Assembly: GCA_963969395.1 (NCBI GenBank)
Contig: OZ017799.1
Coordinates: 5,892,501 to 5,956,500 of the forward strand
Direction of reading: 5' to 3'
DNA: 64,000 bases
DNA from: Pseudoscleropodium purum
Lineage: Eukaryota; Streptophyta; Bryopsida; Hypnales; Brachytheciaceae
Part shown: one piece after another, positions 36,960 to 49,130 of the stretch
Position numbering within the stretch: the stretch's first letter is position 1
Layout of the letters: every line of letters starts with the position of its first letter
Notes under the pieces: generated by a model
Database searches by the model: none
Seen by the model: only the letters and a program-made list of their open reading frames with translations
What the model was told of the DNA's origin: nothing
Made by a program: the position numbers and the translations under genes

Positions 36960-39900
36960 ATGGTTTGGGGATTACTTTCAATTATTTTTTTTGTGAGTAG
37001 ATCGATGGTTTGTGATTTTCAAAAATTAAAAGTGAGGAGGATAAATCAAAAACATGTTGTTCGCATCTTTTCACTTTATAGTGCAGCATTGGTGATTGCT
37101 GTATTCTTATTCTCGAGCTTTAAAGTTAAAATTTTTTTTGCACTAGTTATTTTTTTTGTGTAGGTATTTTCTGAATGGCCCAAAGTGGAAGACATCTTGC
37201 TCTTGGTAAGTTTCCATGCACAATGGCCTTGACTCAGGGTTTACGTGTCTAGCATGCTCTAGGTTGCTGAGTAACAACGACGTGCTGAACCTGGAAAGGG
37301 AGTGCGGTGATGTGCTCCAATACACATTTTGGGCTTAATTTTCTGATCACTAATTGCTTATCACTGATTTGGATTCCAATCCCATCATTGGAACAGTTCA
37401 TAAGTCGACAAACTTCCATGCCAATATAAGCCCCACCCTAATTCCTTATCTTCTTTTGACATTGGGATTTCATCATCAACTTATTGTACTATTGGTGCCC
37501 GATCTTGCCCTTGCAAACTTTAAGTAGATTTGGAATCTTGTTTGATTGTCTATCAATGATTCAGAGAATTTGCGAAATGTCAATGGAATATTTAGCTAAG
37601 GGGAATAGTGACTTAATATATAAATGAAGCCCCGAACACTTGAAGTCTTCGAAGTAGCTTGACATCATAGAAAATAAGCTCTATAATTCTTCTTAAAGTC
37701 ATGGCTCCTTGCTTTGTATAACTCGCCTGAACTCGATGTGCTCAAATGGCATTCTTGAATGTACTACAACAGGCTTTAATTAAATACTTCATCCATTCTT
37801 GAAATCTTCCAATCATGCATCCTAAGCTTATTTTGGGTTTCATCTGTATCTATGAAATTCCTTTTCCTCATCCAAATTTCAGATGTCGTTTAGACTTGAA
37901 TTATATACCATTCAATTAAAATACATTTGTTCCTATTGCAATGTTCTAAACTTCACAATTGCTCTTGGAGTTTGTGTGTTGTGCGGCTACCATGTAGTAA
38001 GAGGCCCATTTCCATTGGAAAGAGGAAATCCAGGTTGACCATAGGTAGAGTGCGCAAAAAACTTTTCAATAGAGGGTTGGTGCTCTTTCATGGGTGAATT
38101 TGCTAAATACAATGTGTCTCATAGTGAGTCCTAGAGCATACAATGATTGGCAAATTGGTGCGAGAATTTGGTAGATTGAATGGATGGTTTCAATGTTACA
38201 GGGATGATCAAACTTGCTACTAGAATAGTAGGGCAGGAGTGTGAATATTGAAGAGCTTTGGACATATTTGCAAAGAGTGGTGGAGAAAGCTAGACTTCAT
38301 ATTTCATTTATCTCGGGTCTCTTATAATGTCAAGTGATCTTTGACAAAGCTTGAGATTGAAAGTCTCATAATTTACGAGGTAAGATAAGATCCAAAAACA
38401 CTCTATATCAAGCATTGCACTTGTTATCTTCTCAAAAATGGCAATGCATTTGAAATTGTAATGTGCAAATTCATTTGTTGCAAAGTCGTGAGACTAGGGA
38501 TAGTCACTATTGTACATGGTGGATAGCATAGATACAATCAATTGCAACATGTATTTAAATGTTCCACTTGAAAATCTTATTTGATTGGTTTTGCATTAAT
38601 TGGTGTCAACTACCAATAAAGTTTAAATCCTATTGCATTCTTTTGAAATATTGGCTCCTAAGGGCATCATTTTATACTTTGATTTGAAGTATTTAAGAAG
38701 TCACATCATTGTATGTATAATAAATCTTTGGAGTGTCACATGTTGGTGCACATATTCTAATGAAAAAAGGCAATAGTAGAGGTATGATGGTGGTCATGGC
38801 TTTGTAAGTGAATATTGATTAGTATATAAATTTAGGTCAAGGAATTGACTTGAATTTTTCTTAGGATATCCATGCTTCAATTGCCTTGAAATTAGGTCCA
38901 TTGTCTTCAATAGATTTGAAATTCTTTTTTAAATGAATACGTATTGCAAATTATTACAAGGGGAATTAAATAATAGTCTAATATTTTAATTAGGACTAGT
39001 ATCTATGAGTGAAATTTCATGTTCATGTTTAGTCCTAGAAGGATGAAACTTATCACCAAGGTATTTGATTTTTGGAGCAATAGGTGCATTCTTCATTTTT
39101 AGTGATTTGAGAAGTTATCTATTGGCCATTATTTGGTTGCAATGTCCTTGCAAGGTTAATTATCAATCAACACAATGTATGAAATGAAGTTGTAGGTCCT
39201 TTTGTATAGCAAATGGTACTTATTTTAACCCAATTTTGTTCTAGTCAAATTTTTTTGTTTTTGAATGATTTTGTTTGTATCTAGGGTTTGAATTTGAGCA
39301 TGTGTTTATAACTTAAGGTACATTCATTGTCCTAGTAGAATATTGGAATATAAACAAAAGTTATATCTACCCCACTTTTACTTATGTTTTTTGATCTCTC
39401 CAAAATAGTTATGAATTTTTGAAGTTGGATTGACAAGTTTCAAAAGCATCCCTATCTTGTAATGTTTGTTGGTTCATTGAAGAGTCCAATGTATACCTTT
39501 ATTTTAGAATCATTTTTCTCCTTTGATTAGGAAATGTAATAGGTTTGCCCTTCCAAAGGGAAGACCTTATCTTTAAGCAAATACTAAACTTCTTTAGCCT
39601 TCATGTGTTGTAGGAAATTTCATCCTCAAATACATGTTATGAGGCATTTGTGATTTTGTGATAGAAAGTCATTGACATTTGATTAGTTTGAAAAAATCAA
39701 TACAACTTGTTTGATGAAAGTTTTGTTGCCTTTCTAATTTGATAATAATTTTATCCCACACCTTCCCATAAGTTTAAGATTTGGTTTGAAATATTGATAA
39801 TTTAGTTTTTGAAGAAATGTGAGTCAACTTTTATCATATGATATTGCTGTTAATATGAGTTGTAGTATAAACTAGACAATGACTATGTCGATTTATGTTT

Positions 39901-42080
39901 CAATTTTTGAAACATGGAATTTGAAAGTAGGATGGCCTTTGGAGAATATATATATGCTAGTGGGACAATGTTGATTTAGTATAAACCTGTGTAAGGTAAT
40001 GGAAAAATATTAATTTGAATGGATTGGAGTTGCAAATTATCTTGTTATATTGGAATTGGGTCATATCACCTTCAAATGTAAGTACTAAATATGGAGTTAA
40101 ACCCAATCAAATCTACAATGTAACTTCTTTCGAGCTAGTGTTTTAAAAAAACAATCTTTTAATTCTAAGTAGTTTAGTCCTTTTTTACTAGTACTTCAAG
40201 TCATATTAAGGCTAATAGTTTTTTGTTCATCAAAAATAATAAATTCTTCACTAAAGTTCCAATTAAACTTCAGATGTCAACATGTTAGGTTTTTTAATAG
40301 TAGAAAAGGGGTCTAATTTCTTATGAACAATAATGTGATTGAATCCCCAAATTCTCATGTATATATAATCATATGATAGTGTAGAAAAGGACTCTTTTGT
40401 TATAATTTGAATACTTTTTCATTTTCTATAATATTTAGAAGTACAAACATATGAACATCCTTTTGAAGTCTAAAAAATAATATCCAAATAATGATAGTTT
40501 TTTCTTGTTTGTTTATTACATTGAGATCTCTTAAAACGTGAGTTCCTTGGTTGAATTCCTAGTATTTTTAGAAAGCTCTTGGTGAGAAGAGGTGCACAAC
40601 TTTGTTTTGTGGCATTCCGACCAATAATGTGAAAGTTATAGAATTTTGAAGTTCATATAAATTTAAAAAATCAGAAAATTTGCTTTGTACTTTTGTTTTG
40701 ACTGTGGCAATGATATAGGGCACACTAGTCTAAATGTTGATTGTGTTAGAACAAAAAATGTATATATTATTCACCTCAAGGTCCTTATATAAGCTATTTT
40801 TGGAATTGAATGTTTAAATACTTTTAAGAATAAATTAGTAATTTGTCCATAATCAATCAATTAATTAAAAAAATTACACTATTTTGTGTCTAAGACTAAT
40901 TACTAAAAATATTTTTGAATAGTTGTATACTTCAGAAGTACAAAAAATTTGGATTAAAATATCTTTTTGAAGTATTATATTGTAATAGAATACTAAATTT
41001 AGCCTTGTACTTAATGATTTACATCCTTTTGAGGATTTTACCTATGAAATTTTTTCTCCTACTTATTAATGGGGAGTATTGCAATAGTATTCATCCTTAA
41101 ATGTATTGAAAAATGACAACATGAAAGTAAATTAGAGCTTTAAAAGTTAAAAGAAGGATTGTTGTTCTAGTCATGGAAAAGTAATGGTATTGGTACCTTT
41201 GAGTGTAGTTTGACCCAATTGGATAAGGATTTTTTTTGGACGGGTGAAAACCAATATGGTATTCAAGATTTGAAAAGTTGTATGATTCTAGATCAAGGAC
41301 ACCAAACATAACTAATGCTACAATGATGACTTCCTTTTTTGTCCTAGTTTGTAATCTAATTTCTATCATCTTTTGTTGTATATTTCTAAATTTAAATCAT
41401 CTTCTAGTGGAGTTTTTGAAAGCCAATCTCGTGATTACATTCATAAAGTGTTTTTGTTTTGTTTATTTGACATAGAAGTTTGATGAATCAAATAAATAAG
41501 TGACAAAAGTTTATCTTTATACTTATATTGGTCCAATGATTCTTGAAACTCCCAATTTGATTTAATTTTGCACCTCCAACATGTCTAAGAAGTTACAAAA
41601 TTAGCACTTGGTTGTTTATAGTGGTGTATTTGAGCATCATAACATTTACATGTTGAAATGACATTTCAAAATAGATGATCATTGTTGAATTCCCATCCAT
41701 TAGTGTATGTCTTCTTTTAATTTAGTAGATAATAATTTGAATTCTATGAGACAAATACAATGTCCTAGACATGGCTCTCTAAATTTCTTTCAAAGTATAA
41801 TGTTCATCACCATATTGCTCTTGCAATATTGACAAATATTCAATGAAAAAATAATATCGTTTAGTTTAATTTATTGTGTGATATTAGATTTGCATCAGAA
41901 ACACATAATGGATTTGATACAACTCTTTATATGAGATAGTTTTTAATGTATGAGCTAATTGAAATCTTCTTAGGACCTTGTTTTATTAACATATTTGGAT
42001 GTTGTATTCTAATTACTTTTTTTGGATTGTTTTTGAAGCTAGTGTAGAATATTGGTAGTTTATTCCATTTGCGGTAAGAA
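36960..42080. other. Noncoding stretch upstream of the NLR gene
   Basis: No gene recognised over 5 kb. One exon-like segment at 37164-37201 lies between a T-rich GTGTAG acceptor and a GTAAGT donor (reads FSEWPKVEDILL), but no partner exons were found. The NLR promoter should lie at the 3' end of this region; no core element could be assigned. Confidence 0.4.
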
Positions 42081-45000
42081 ATGGCTCGCTTCTTGATGTG
42101 GATGGCGAGCTTCTTCACGATGGCAAGCTTTTGGAAATACATGGGTTTTGCATGGTCTACCAGGTGAGCATAAATGTTCTCTTGCAAGTGTTGGTGATTG
42201 AAAAGTGCATTTTAGAATACAAAAGTGTTCAAATCACAAAGTTTTTTGTATACTTTTCTATTTGATTTATATTGAGTTTTAAGCATTTATGTTAATGACC
42301 AAACACAAAAATATGTATGTAAGATGCATTAGGTAGATCACTATCTTAGTAAACAATGTTTGAAGGTCATGTTTGGTTATTTATATCTATATTATAGGGA
42401 ATTGCTATGACTTTGTATCCTATCAAGATATCTTGTTGACAAAAGGTTTTAAGCACTTTGCAGAAAAGATAAGGATTTCTTACAAGTTCAAAGTGAGCAT
42501 TGTAAGAGACTTTGCAATGTTATACCAATTCTGGAAAAATTCTTGAAGGATATGGAAGCATCTCCAAAGACAAACGTCTTGAATAAAAATCAATGCATTC
42601 ATCTTTTTGGCAAATTCATATCGGCTATGAAGGGGATCAACAAAATGCTCTCAAGTGCTACTGGGGATCTCAAGTTCCAATGTGTTTTTGATGAATTGTG
42701 TTTTCTCCAAAAGAAAGTGGAGGTTGTGGGAAGAAGTTGCATTGAGCAAGGGCAATGGTGTCATTCGGCTATATTTCAACTTCAAAACAAAGAGACTTTT
42801 CGTGAGTTGCTTTTAGAAATGAAGTGTTGTTATGATACGGCGAGGGATATATACTTATTCCACCATTTGAATCCATCAAATGATATTCTTCCTATTCAAT
42901 TTGATGCATGTACCTATGAGCAAGTCCTTCAAGATGGAGAAGAACTAAAGGAAAAGCTTGAACTTGCACTTCAAGGCGGAGTCTCTAAGGACTATGAATT
43001 GGTGCAACATTTGTTGTTGAGATTGAGAAATTTGGATCGAGTTGATGGTGGAGATTTGGATGCTTTGGAGGTTCCTACTGACTTCAAACCACCAAAATTA
43101 ATCCAAAAAATTGGTGCTGGAAGTTATGGAAGTGTGTATAGATCAAATTGGTTTGGCCTTCCATGTGCTATGAAAGTAATAAAAGGTGACCTTGAATATC
43201 TCTTGAATTGTCGAAAAGAAGCCGGCATTTTGGCAGGCTTAAGCCACCCAAATCTTATCCAATTTTTTGGTTTTGGGATCAACAAAAGAATTGATGAAAA
43301 TATGAAGGAAGATGGAATTGGCGCAATGCATTTGGTGATGCAATTGAAGAAATCAAGCGTGTTTCAAATGTTGAAAAAGCTTGTTCAATATTTTGGTTTT
43401 GGGATTACCCAAAGAAGTGATGAAATTGGTGAGATGCATTTGGTGATGGAGTTGATGGATTCCAGCTTGTCTACCATATTGAAGAGAGCAAAAAGACCTA
43501 TTCCTTATGGTCTTGCAATTGACATCATGCTCCAAATTGCAAAGGGTGTGTATTATCTTCACGACATGCAAGTTGCTCATCTTGATTTGAAACCTGATAA
43601 TGTGTTGTCAAGTTCAATATTGATGGAGGGTTTGGATTCTCATCTCATATTTAAGGTTATGGATTATGGAACTTCTCTATTGGAAGTGTGTAGCAATGCA
43701 AAGAATCCAAAACCAACAAAAGATACAATTGGAACACCAAGGTATATGTCTCCTGAAATAATCAAGGGAAGCCAAATTCCATTGCATCCATTTCGAGCTG
43801 ATGCATGGTCATTTGCCATGATATGTTCTGAGATTCTATCTGGAAAAATTCCATATTATGGTTTGAAACCAAAAGATTTTCGTGCTCAAATTGCACCTTC
43901 ACATGGTAGTGCTAGTAGTGAAAGCTTGCGACCAGAGCTACCCAACAATTGCAAAGAACTCACTAACTTAATCCAAGAATGTTGGTCTCAAGAACCTCTT
44001 CAACGACCAACATTTTCCAACATTTGTGAAAGGCTCATACAATTAAAGAAGTCTTTTTGGAAGGGAACATTTTCATGTGAGATGGTCCCACAATTTGGTC
44101 CACCTTGTTCCTTAAGAGATTCCAAGCCCATTGTAGACCATGTCCAAAAGGTATGAGATTACTTAAGTACAAAATTCATATAGTAATGTGTGTTTTTTGT
44201 ACTTTCCTTTGATACTTGCTATTGTGGTTTTCAAAGTAATGTTTCATTTTTTTGAGACTAATTTAGTAAATATGACTTTTGTATTTGTACAGGTGAAAGA
44301 GCGAATTCCATTTCCAAAAGAAGATCTTGTTGATTTGGAACATCAATTGTCTAAAGCCAAAGCGCTTTTGCAACTAAATTATATTGGAATCGTCGGCATG
44401 GGTGGAATTGGCAAGACCACACTAGCAAAAGCAATACTTGGTGATACCAAAGTGAAATCCTTATACAATGCTTCATGCTTTGTTTCACAATCTGCAATCT
44501 CTGAAAGTCAAGCTCAAAGTTCATACAACATGTTGTGTGAGATTTTACCCAAACTCGGAAATGATCGGAAACCCAAGAATTTGGTAGATGCACAAGGGAT
44601 GATGAATGAAATCTTGGTTGCAAAGAATGTTCTCTTAATATTGGATGATGTCAAGGAAGAAGCCTTGGTGCATGATATTGTGCCTGTCAGTATTGTACAA
44701 GCTAGCAAGGGTACCACAATCATTCTCACAACACGCAAATGGAGCACAATAAAATCATTTGTGGGCATTGAGGGGAGGTTGGAAGTGGAGTTGTTAGATG
44801 AAAAGGCAGCAACAAAGCTTTTCACCAGTCACCTTTCTTGGGGTGTAGGTCCTTTATCACCAGATTTTGAGTCCTATCGCAAGCATGTTGTGAGAGCTTG
44901 CAACGGCTTGCCTTTGAGCTTGAAAGTCATAGGTTCATTTCTCTGCAATAAAGAAAAGTTGCGAAGTTGGGAACGCGCATTGCAAAGGATGGCAAGAGGG

Positions 45001-48000
45001 AGGAATTTGGATGGTGATGAAGAAATTTGGAACACCTTGAAAATAAGCTATGATGGATTGAACGATGGTGTGGAGAAGAATATGTTCTTGGATGTGGCTT
45101 GTTTCTTTTGTAGAGATGTGTATCCATCTGGCATATCAAAAGAGACTATTTTATACATGTGGTCCAAGAATGGCATCCTTCCAATGGATGAATTCAATAG
45201 ATTGATCGACATGTCATTGTTGAAGGTCAACGAAGATGGTAACATTCTTGAAATGCATGACCAACTCCGCGACATGGGACGAAGGATTGCTGAAGGCTCA
45301 AGAGTTTGGAAGGCATCCATGATTCTGCAAAGTGGATTTACAAGCAAGGTAATTTCTTAATAGTCCATGTGGGCATGATATATGTGCTCATTAGTATACT
45401 TTTGAATTCAATTTGTAAACATTCCAATCCAAATTCTTTCAAGAATCATGAGTTTGGAAGTATGCGAACAAAATCAATTTTCATTTTAAGCCTCTAGAGA
45501 ACAGTGTAATACATCTTAACCAAAGTTTTTTTGAATGCAGGATGTTGAGGTTTTGGAAGGTATTTCTTTACAAGGGACTATGGTTCAACAAGACTTTGAA
45601 GCTATCGAAGGCATTTGTGGACAAGGAACTGTAGTAAAACAAGTCAAAAGCTTTGATTTTCAAAAACTTCGTGTCTTGATTTTGGTGACCGCTTTGGGTG
45701 TTTCCAAAGCACATCTTGACAACTTGGGTTTATTACTTCAACTATCTAAACAATGTTCTCGGTTGGAAGCAATTATAATAGGAACCAATGGACAATCGAT
45801 TGAATGGCCACAAACACTTCCAACACATATTGCAAATAACTTGCAAAAGAGAATATTAGATCTTTGTAGCACTCATGCATCATTGAAAATTCTGGATCTA
45901 ATAGGACTTGAATTCCTTGAACAATTACCCAACATCTTTGCATCAAATCATTCCTTATTGAGACTAAATCTCAGTTTCTGTAAAAACTTGGTGGCATTGC
46001 CAAATGAAGTGGGGAACTTGTCTTCCTTGACCACTCTAGATTTGAATGGGTGTTCAAGCTTGGTGGCCTTGCCAAATGAAGTGGGGAACTTGTCTTCCTT
46101 GACCACTTTCAAATTGAAAGAATGTTCAAGCTTGTTGGCCTTGCCAAATGAAGTGGGGAACTTGTCTTCCTTGACTACTCTAGATTTGGAAGGGTGTTCA
46201 AGCTTGGTGGCCTTGGCAAATGAAATGGGGAACTTGTCTTCTTTGACCACTCTAGATTTGAGTGAATGTTCAAGCTTGGTGGCCTTGCCAAATGAAGTGG
46301 GGAACTTGTCTTCCTTGACCACTCTCAAATTGAGTGGGTGTTCAAGCTTGGTGGCCTTGCCAAATGCAATAGGGAACTTGTCTTCCTTGACCACTCTAGA
46401 TTTATGGCGGTGTTCAAGCTTGGTGGCCTTGCCAAATGAAGTGGGGAACTTGTCTTCCTTGACTACTCTAGATTTGGAAGGGTGTTCAAGCTTGGTGGCC
46501 TTGGCAAATGAAATGGGGAACTTGTCTTCTTTGACTACTCTAGATTTGAGTTGGTGTTCAAGCTTGGTGGCCTTGCCAAATGAAGTGGGGAACTTGTCTT
46601 CCTTGACTTATCTATCTTTGATTGGGTGTTCAAGCTTGGTGGCCTTGCCAAATGAAGTGGGGAACTTGTCTTCTTTGACCACTCTAGATTTCGAAAGGTG
46701 TTCAAGTTTGGTGGCCTTGCCAAATGAAGTGGGGAACTTGTCTTCCTTGACCACTCTATCTTTGAGTTGGTGTTCCAGCTTGGTGGCCTTGCCAAATGAA
46801 GTGGGGAACTTGTTGTCCTTGACCACTCTAGATTTGAGTGGGTGTTCAAGCTTGGTGGCCTTGCCAAATGAAATGGGGAACTTGTCTTCTTTGACTACTC
46901 TAGATTTGAGTTGGTGTTCAAGCTTGGTGGCCTTGCCAAATGAAGTGGGGAACTTGTCTTCCTTGACCACTCTAGATTTGGAAGGGTGTTCAAGCTTGGT
47001 GGCCTTGCCGAATGAAGTGGGGAACTTGTCTTCCTTGATCACTCTAGATTTGAGTGGGTGTTCAAGCTTGGTGGCCTTGCCAAATGAAATGGGGAACTTG
47101 TCTTCTATGACCACTCTAGATTTGAGTGGGTGTTCAAGCTTGGTGGCCTTGCCAAATGAAGAAAGGAACTTGTCTTCCTTGACTCATCTATCTTTATTTG
47201 GGTGTTCAAGCTTGGTGGCCTTGCCAAATGAAGTGGGGAACTTGTCTTCTTTGACCACTCTAGATTTGAGTGGGTGTTCAAGCTTGGTGGCCTTGCCAAA
47301 TGAAGTGGGGAACTTGTCTTCCTTGACCACTCTCAAATTGAAAGAATGTTCAAGCTTGGTGGCCTTGCCAAATGAAGTGAGGAACTTGTCTTCCTTGACC
47401 ACTCTAGATTTGGAAGGGTGTTCAAGCTTGGTAGCCTTGCCGAATGAAGTGGGGAACTTGTCTTCCTTGACCACTCTATCTTTGAGTTGGTGTTCCAGCT
47501 TGGTGGCCTTGCCAAATGAAGTGGGGAACTTGTTGTCCTTGACCACTCTATCTTTGAGTTGGTGTTCAAGCTTGGTAGCCTTGCCAAATGAAGTGGGGAA
47601 CTTGTCGTCCTTGACCACTCTCAAATTGAGTGGGTGTTCAAGCTTGGTGGCCTTGCCAAATGAAGTGGGGAACTTGTCTTCTTTGACTACTCTAGATTTG
47701 AGTTGGTGTTCAAGCTTGGTGGCCTTGCCAAATGAAGTGGGGAACTTGTCTTCCTTGACCACTCTATCTTTGAGTTGGTGTTCCAGCTTGGTGGCCTTGC
47801 CAAATGAAGTGGGAAACTTGTCTTCCTTGACCACTCTAGATTTGAGTGGGTGTTCAAGCTTGGTGGCCTTGCCAAATGAAATGGGGAACTTGTCTTCTGT
47901 GACTACTCTAGATTTGAGTTGGTGTTCAAGCTTGGTAGCCTTGCCAAATGAAGAAAGGAACTTGTCTTCCTTGACTCGTCTATCTTTGTTTGGGTGTTCA

Positions 48001-48606
48001 AGCTTGGTGGCCTTGCCAAATGAAGTGGGGAACTTGTCTTCCTTGACCACTCTAGATTTGAGTGGGTGTTCAAGCTTGGTGGCCTTGCCAAATGAAGTGG
48101 GGAACTTGTCTTCCTTGACCACTCTATCTTTGAGTAGGTGTTCAAGCTTGGTGGCCTTGTCAAATGAAGAAAGGAACTTGTCTTCCTTGACTCGTTTATC
48201 TTTGTTTGGGTGTTCAAGCTTGGTGGCCTTGCCAAATGAAGTGGGGAACTTGTCTTCCTTGACCACTCTAGATTTGAGTGGGTGTTCAAGCATGGTGGCC
48301 CTACCAAATGAAGTAGGGAACTTGTCTTCCTTGACTTATCTAGATTTGAGTGGATGTTCAAGCTTGGTGGCCTTGCCGAATGAAGTGGGGAACTTGTCTT
48401 CTTTGACCACTCTAGATTTGGAAAGGTGTTCAAGCTTGGTGGCCTTGCCAAATGAAGTGGGGAACTTGTCTTCCTTGATTTATCTAGATTTGAGTGGGTG
48501 TTCAAGCTTGGTGGCCTTGCCAAATGAAGTGGGGAACTTGTCTTCCTTGACTACTCTAGATTTGGAAGGGTGTTTAAGCTTGGTGGCCTTGCCAAATGAA
48601 GTGTAG
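42081..48606 (+). CDS. Kinase-NB-ARC-LRR immune receptor (NLR)
   Basis: Intracellular receptor of the NLR immune class. Four exons with consistent phases: 42081-42163, 42464-44150, 44293-45348 and 45541-48606, giving about 1963 residues. Exon 1 encodes a hydrophobic, Met/Phe/Trp-rich N-terminal helix; its donor CAG/GTGAGC and the TTTGCAG acceptor join in frame. Residues of about 30-165 look like an all-helical bundle. The kinase domain (about 243-560) has GAGSYGSV, the CAMKV lysine, HLDLKPDN, DYG and SPE, so catalytic residues are retained. A roughly 40-residue segment is duplicated inside its N-lobe. NB-ARC follows: GMGGIGKT (about 625-632), LILDDV, GLPL and MHD (about 911-913). Then 37 in-frame LRR units of 24 residues from about 1081. 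The alternative start Met58 at 42552 would drop the helix and part of the bundle. Kinase-NB-LRR is a moss-type class; the ligand is unknown. The C-terminus is set by a TAG inside the array. Confidence 0.9.
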
Positions 48607-49090
48607 AACTTGTCTTCTTTGACTTATGTAGATTTGAGTGGGTGTTCAAGCTTGGTGGCCTTGCCAAATGAAGTGGGGAACTTGTCTTCTTTGACCACTC
48701 TCAAATTGAAAGAATGTCCAAGCTTGGTTACTTTGCCTAAGGGAGTATGGGATTTGTCTTTTTTGACCACTCTAGATTTGAAAAGTTGTTTAAGTTTCAT
48801 AGGCTTGTCAAATGAAGTAGGGAATTGTTCTTCCTTGGCCACTCTAGATTTGAGTGAGTGTTCAAGCTTGGTGGCCTTGCCAAGTGAAGTGGGAACTTGT
48901 TTTCTCTGACCAATTTCTCTAGGTGGCAGTGTTCAAGGTTGGCAACCTTGCCAAGTGAAGTGGGGAACTTGTCTTTCTTGACCATTCTAGATTTGAACGG
49001 GTGTTTAGGTTTGGTGGCTTTGCAAAATGATGGAGTGATTTTATCTTCTTTGATCACTCTAGATTTGAAGTGGATATTCAAGCTTGGTCA
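45955..49090 (+). repeat. 72-bp tandem LRR-coding array
   Basis: Strict 72-bp period (five units per 360 bp) with very high identity between units, even at synonymous positions. About 37 units are read before the stop at 48604-48606, and about six more, increasingly degenerate, follow. Backbone residues are invariant while the beta-strand code varies (LDLSG, LDLEG, LKLKE, LSLSW, LSLFG, LDLWR). Multi-unit blocks recur, for example an EERNLS unit followed by LSLFG and LDLSG units at about 47160, 47950 and 48170. This points to recent unequal exchange. Confidence 0.95.
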
Positions 49091-49130
49091 CAATTCTAGA
49101 GGATGTGGAGAAGGTATATTATTTGAATGA
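48607..49130 (+). pseudogene. Untranslated, decaying tail of the LRR array
   Basis: After TAG (48604-48606), which replaces the GGG codon of the usual EVGNLS motif, four more units remain readable in the same frame. One G is then missing near 48893, which shifts the frame. Later units differ more (LDLNGCLG, then LDLKWIF near 49070). It is the original C-terminal end of the receptor, or 3' untranslated sequence derived from it. Confidence 0.8.

Noticed and set aside
36133..37163. Membrane protein candidates in the plus strand
   Set aside because: The hydrophobic frames follow from T-rich sequence and the GTATTT repeat; no exon structure or family match was found.
45948..48523. Long open frames on the minus strand across the LRR array (up to about 370 codons)
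   Set aside because: They are a by-product of the 72-bp period: a 24-codon unit without a stop in one antisense frame stays open in every copy. They encode only a monotonous repeat (for example VVKEDKFPTSFGKATKLEH) with no known domain.
45955..48900. CRISPR-like array of regular repeats
   Set aside because: The repeats are contiguous and coding, lack unique spacers and lie in a plant gene.
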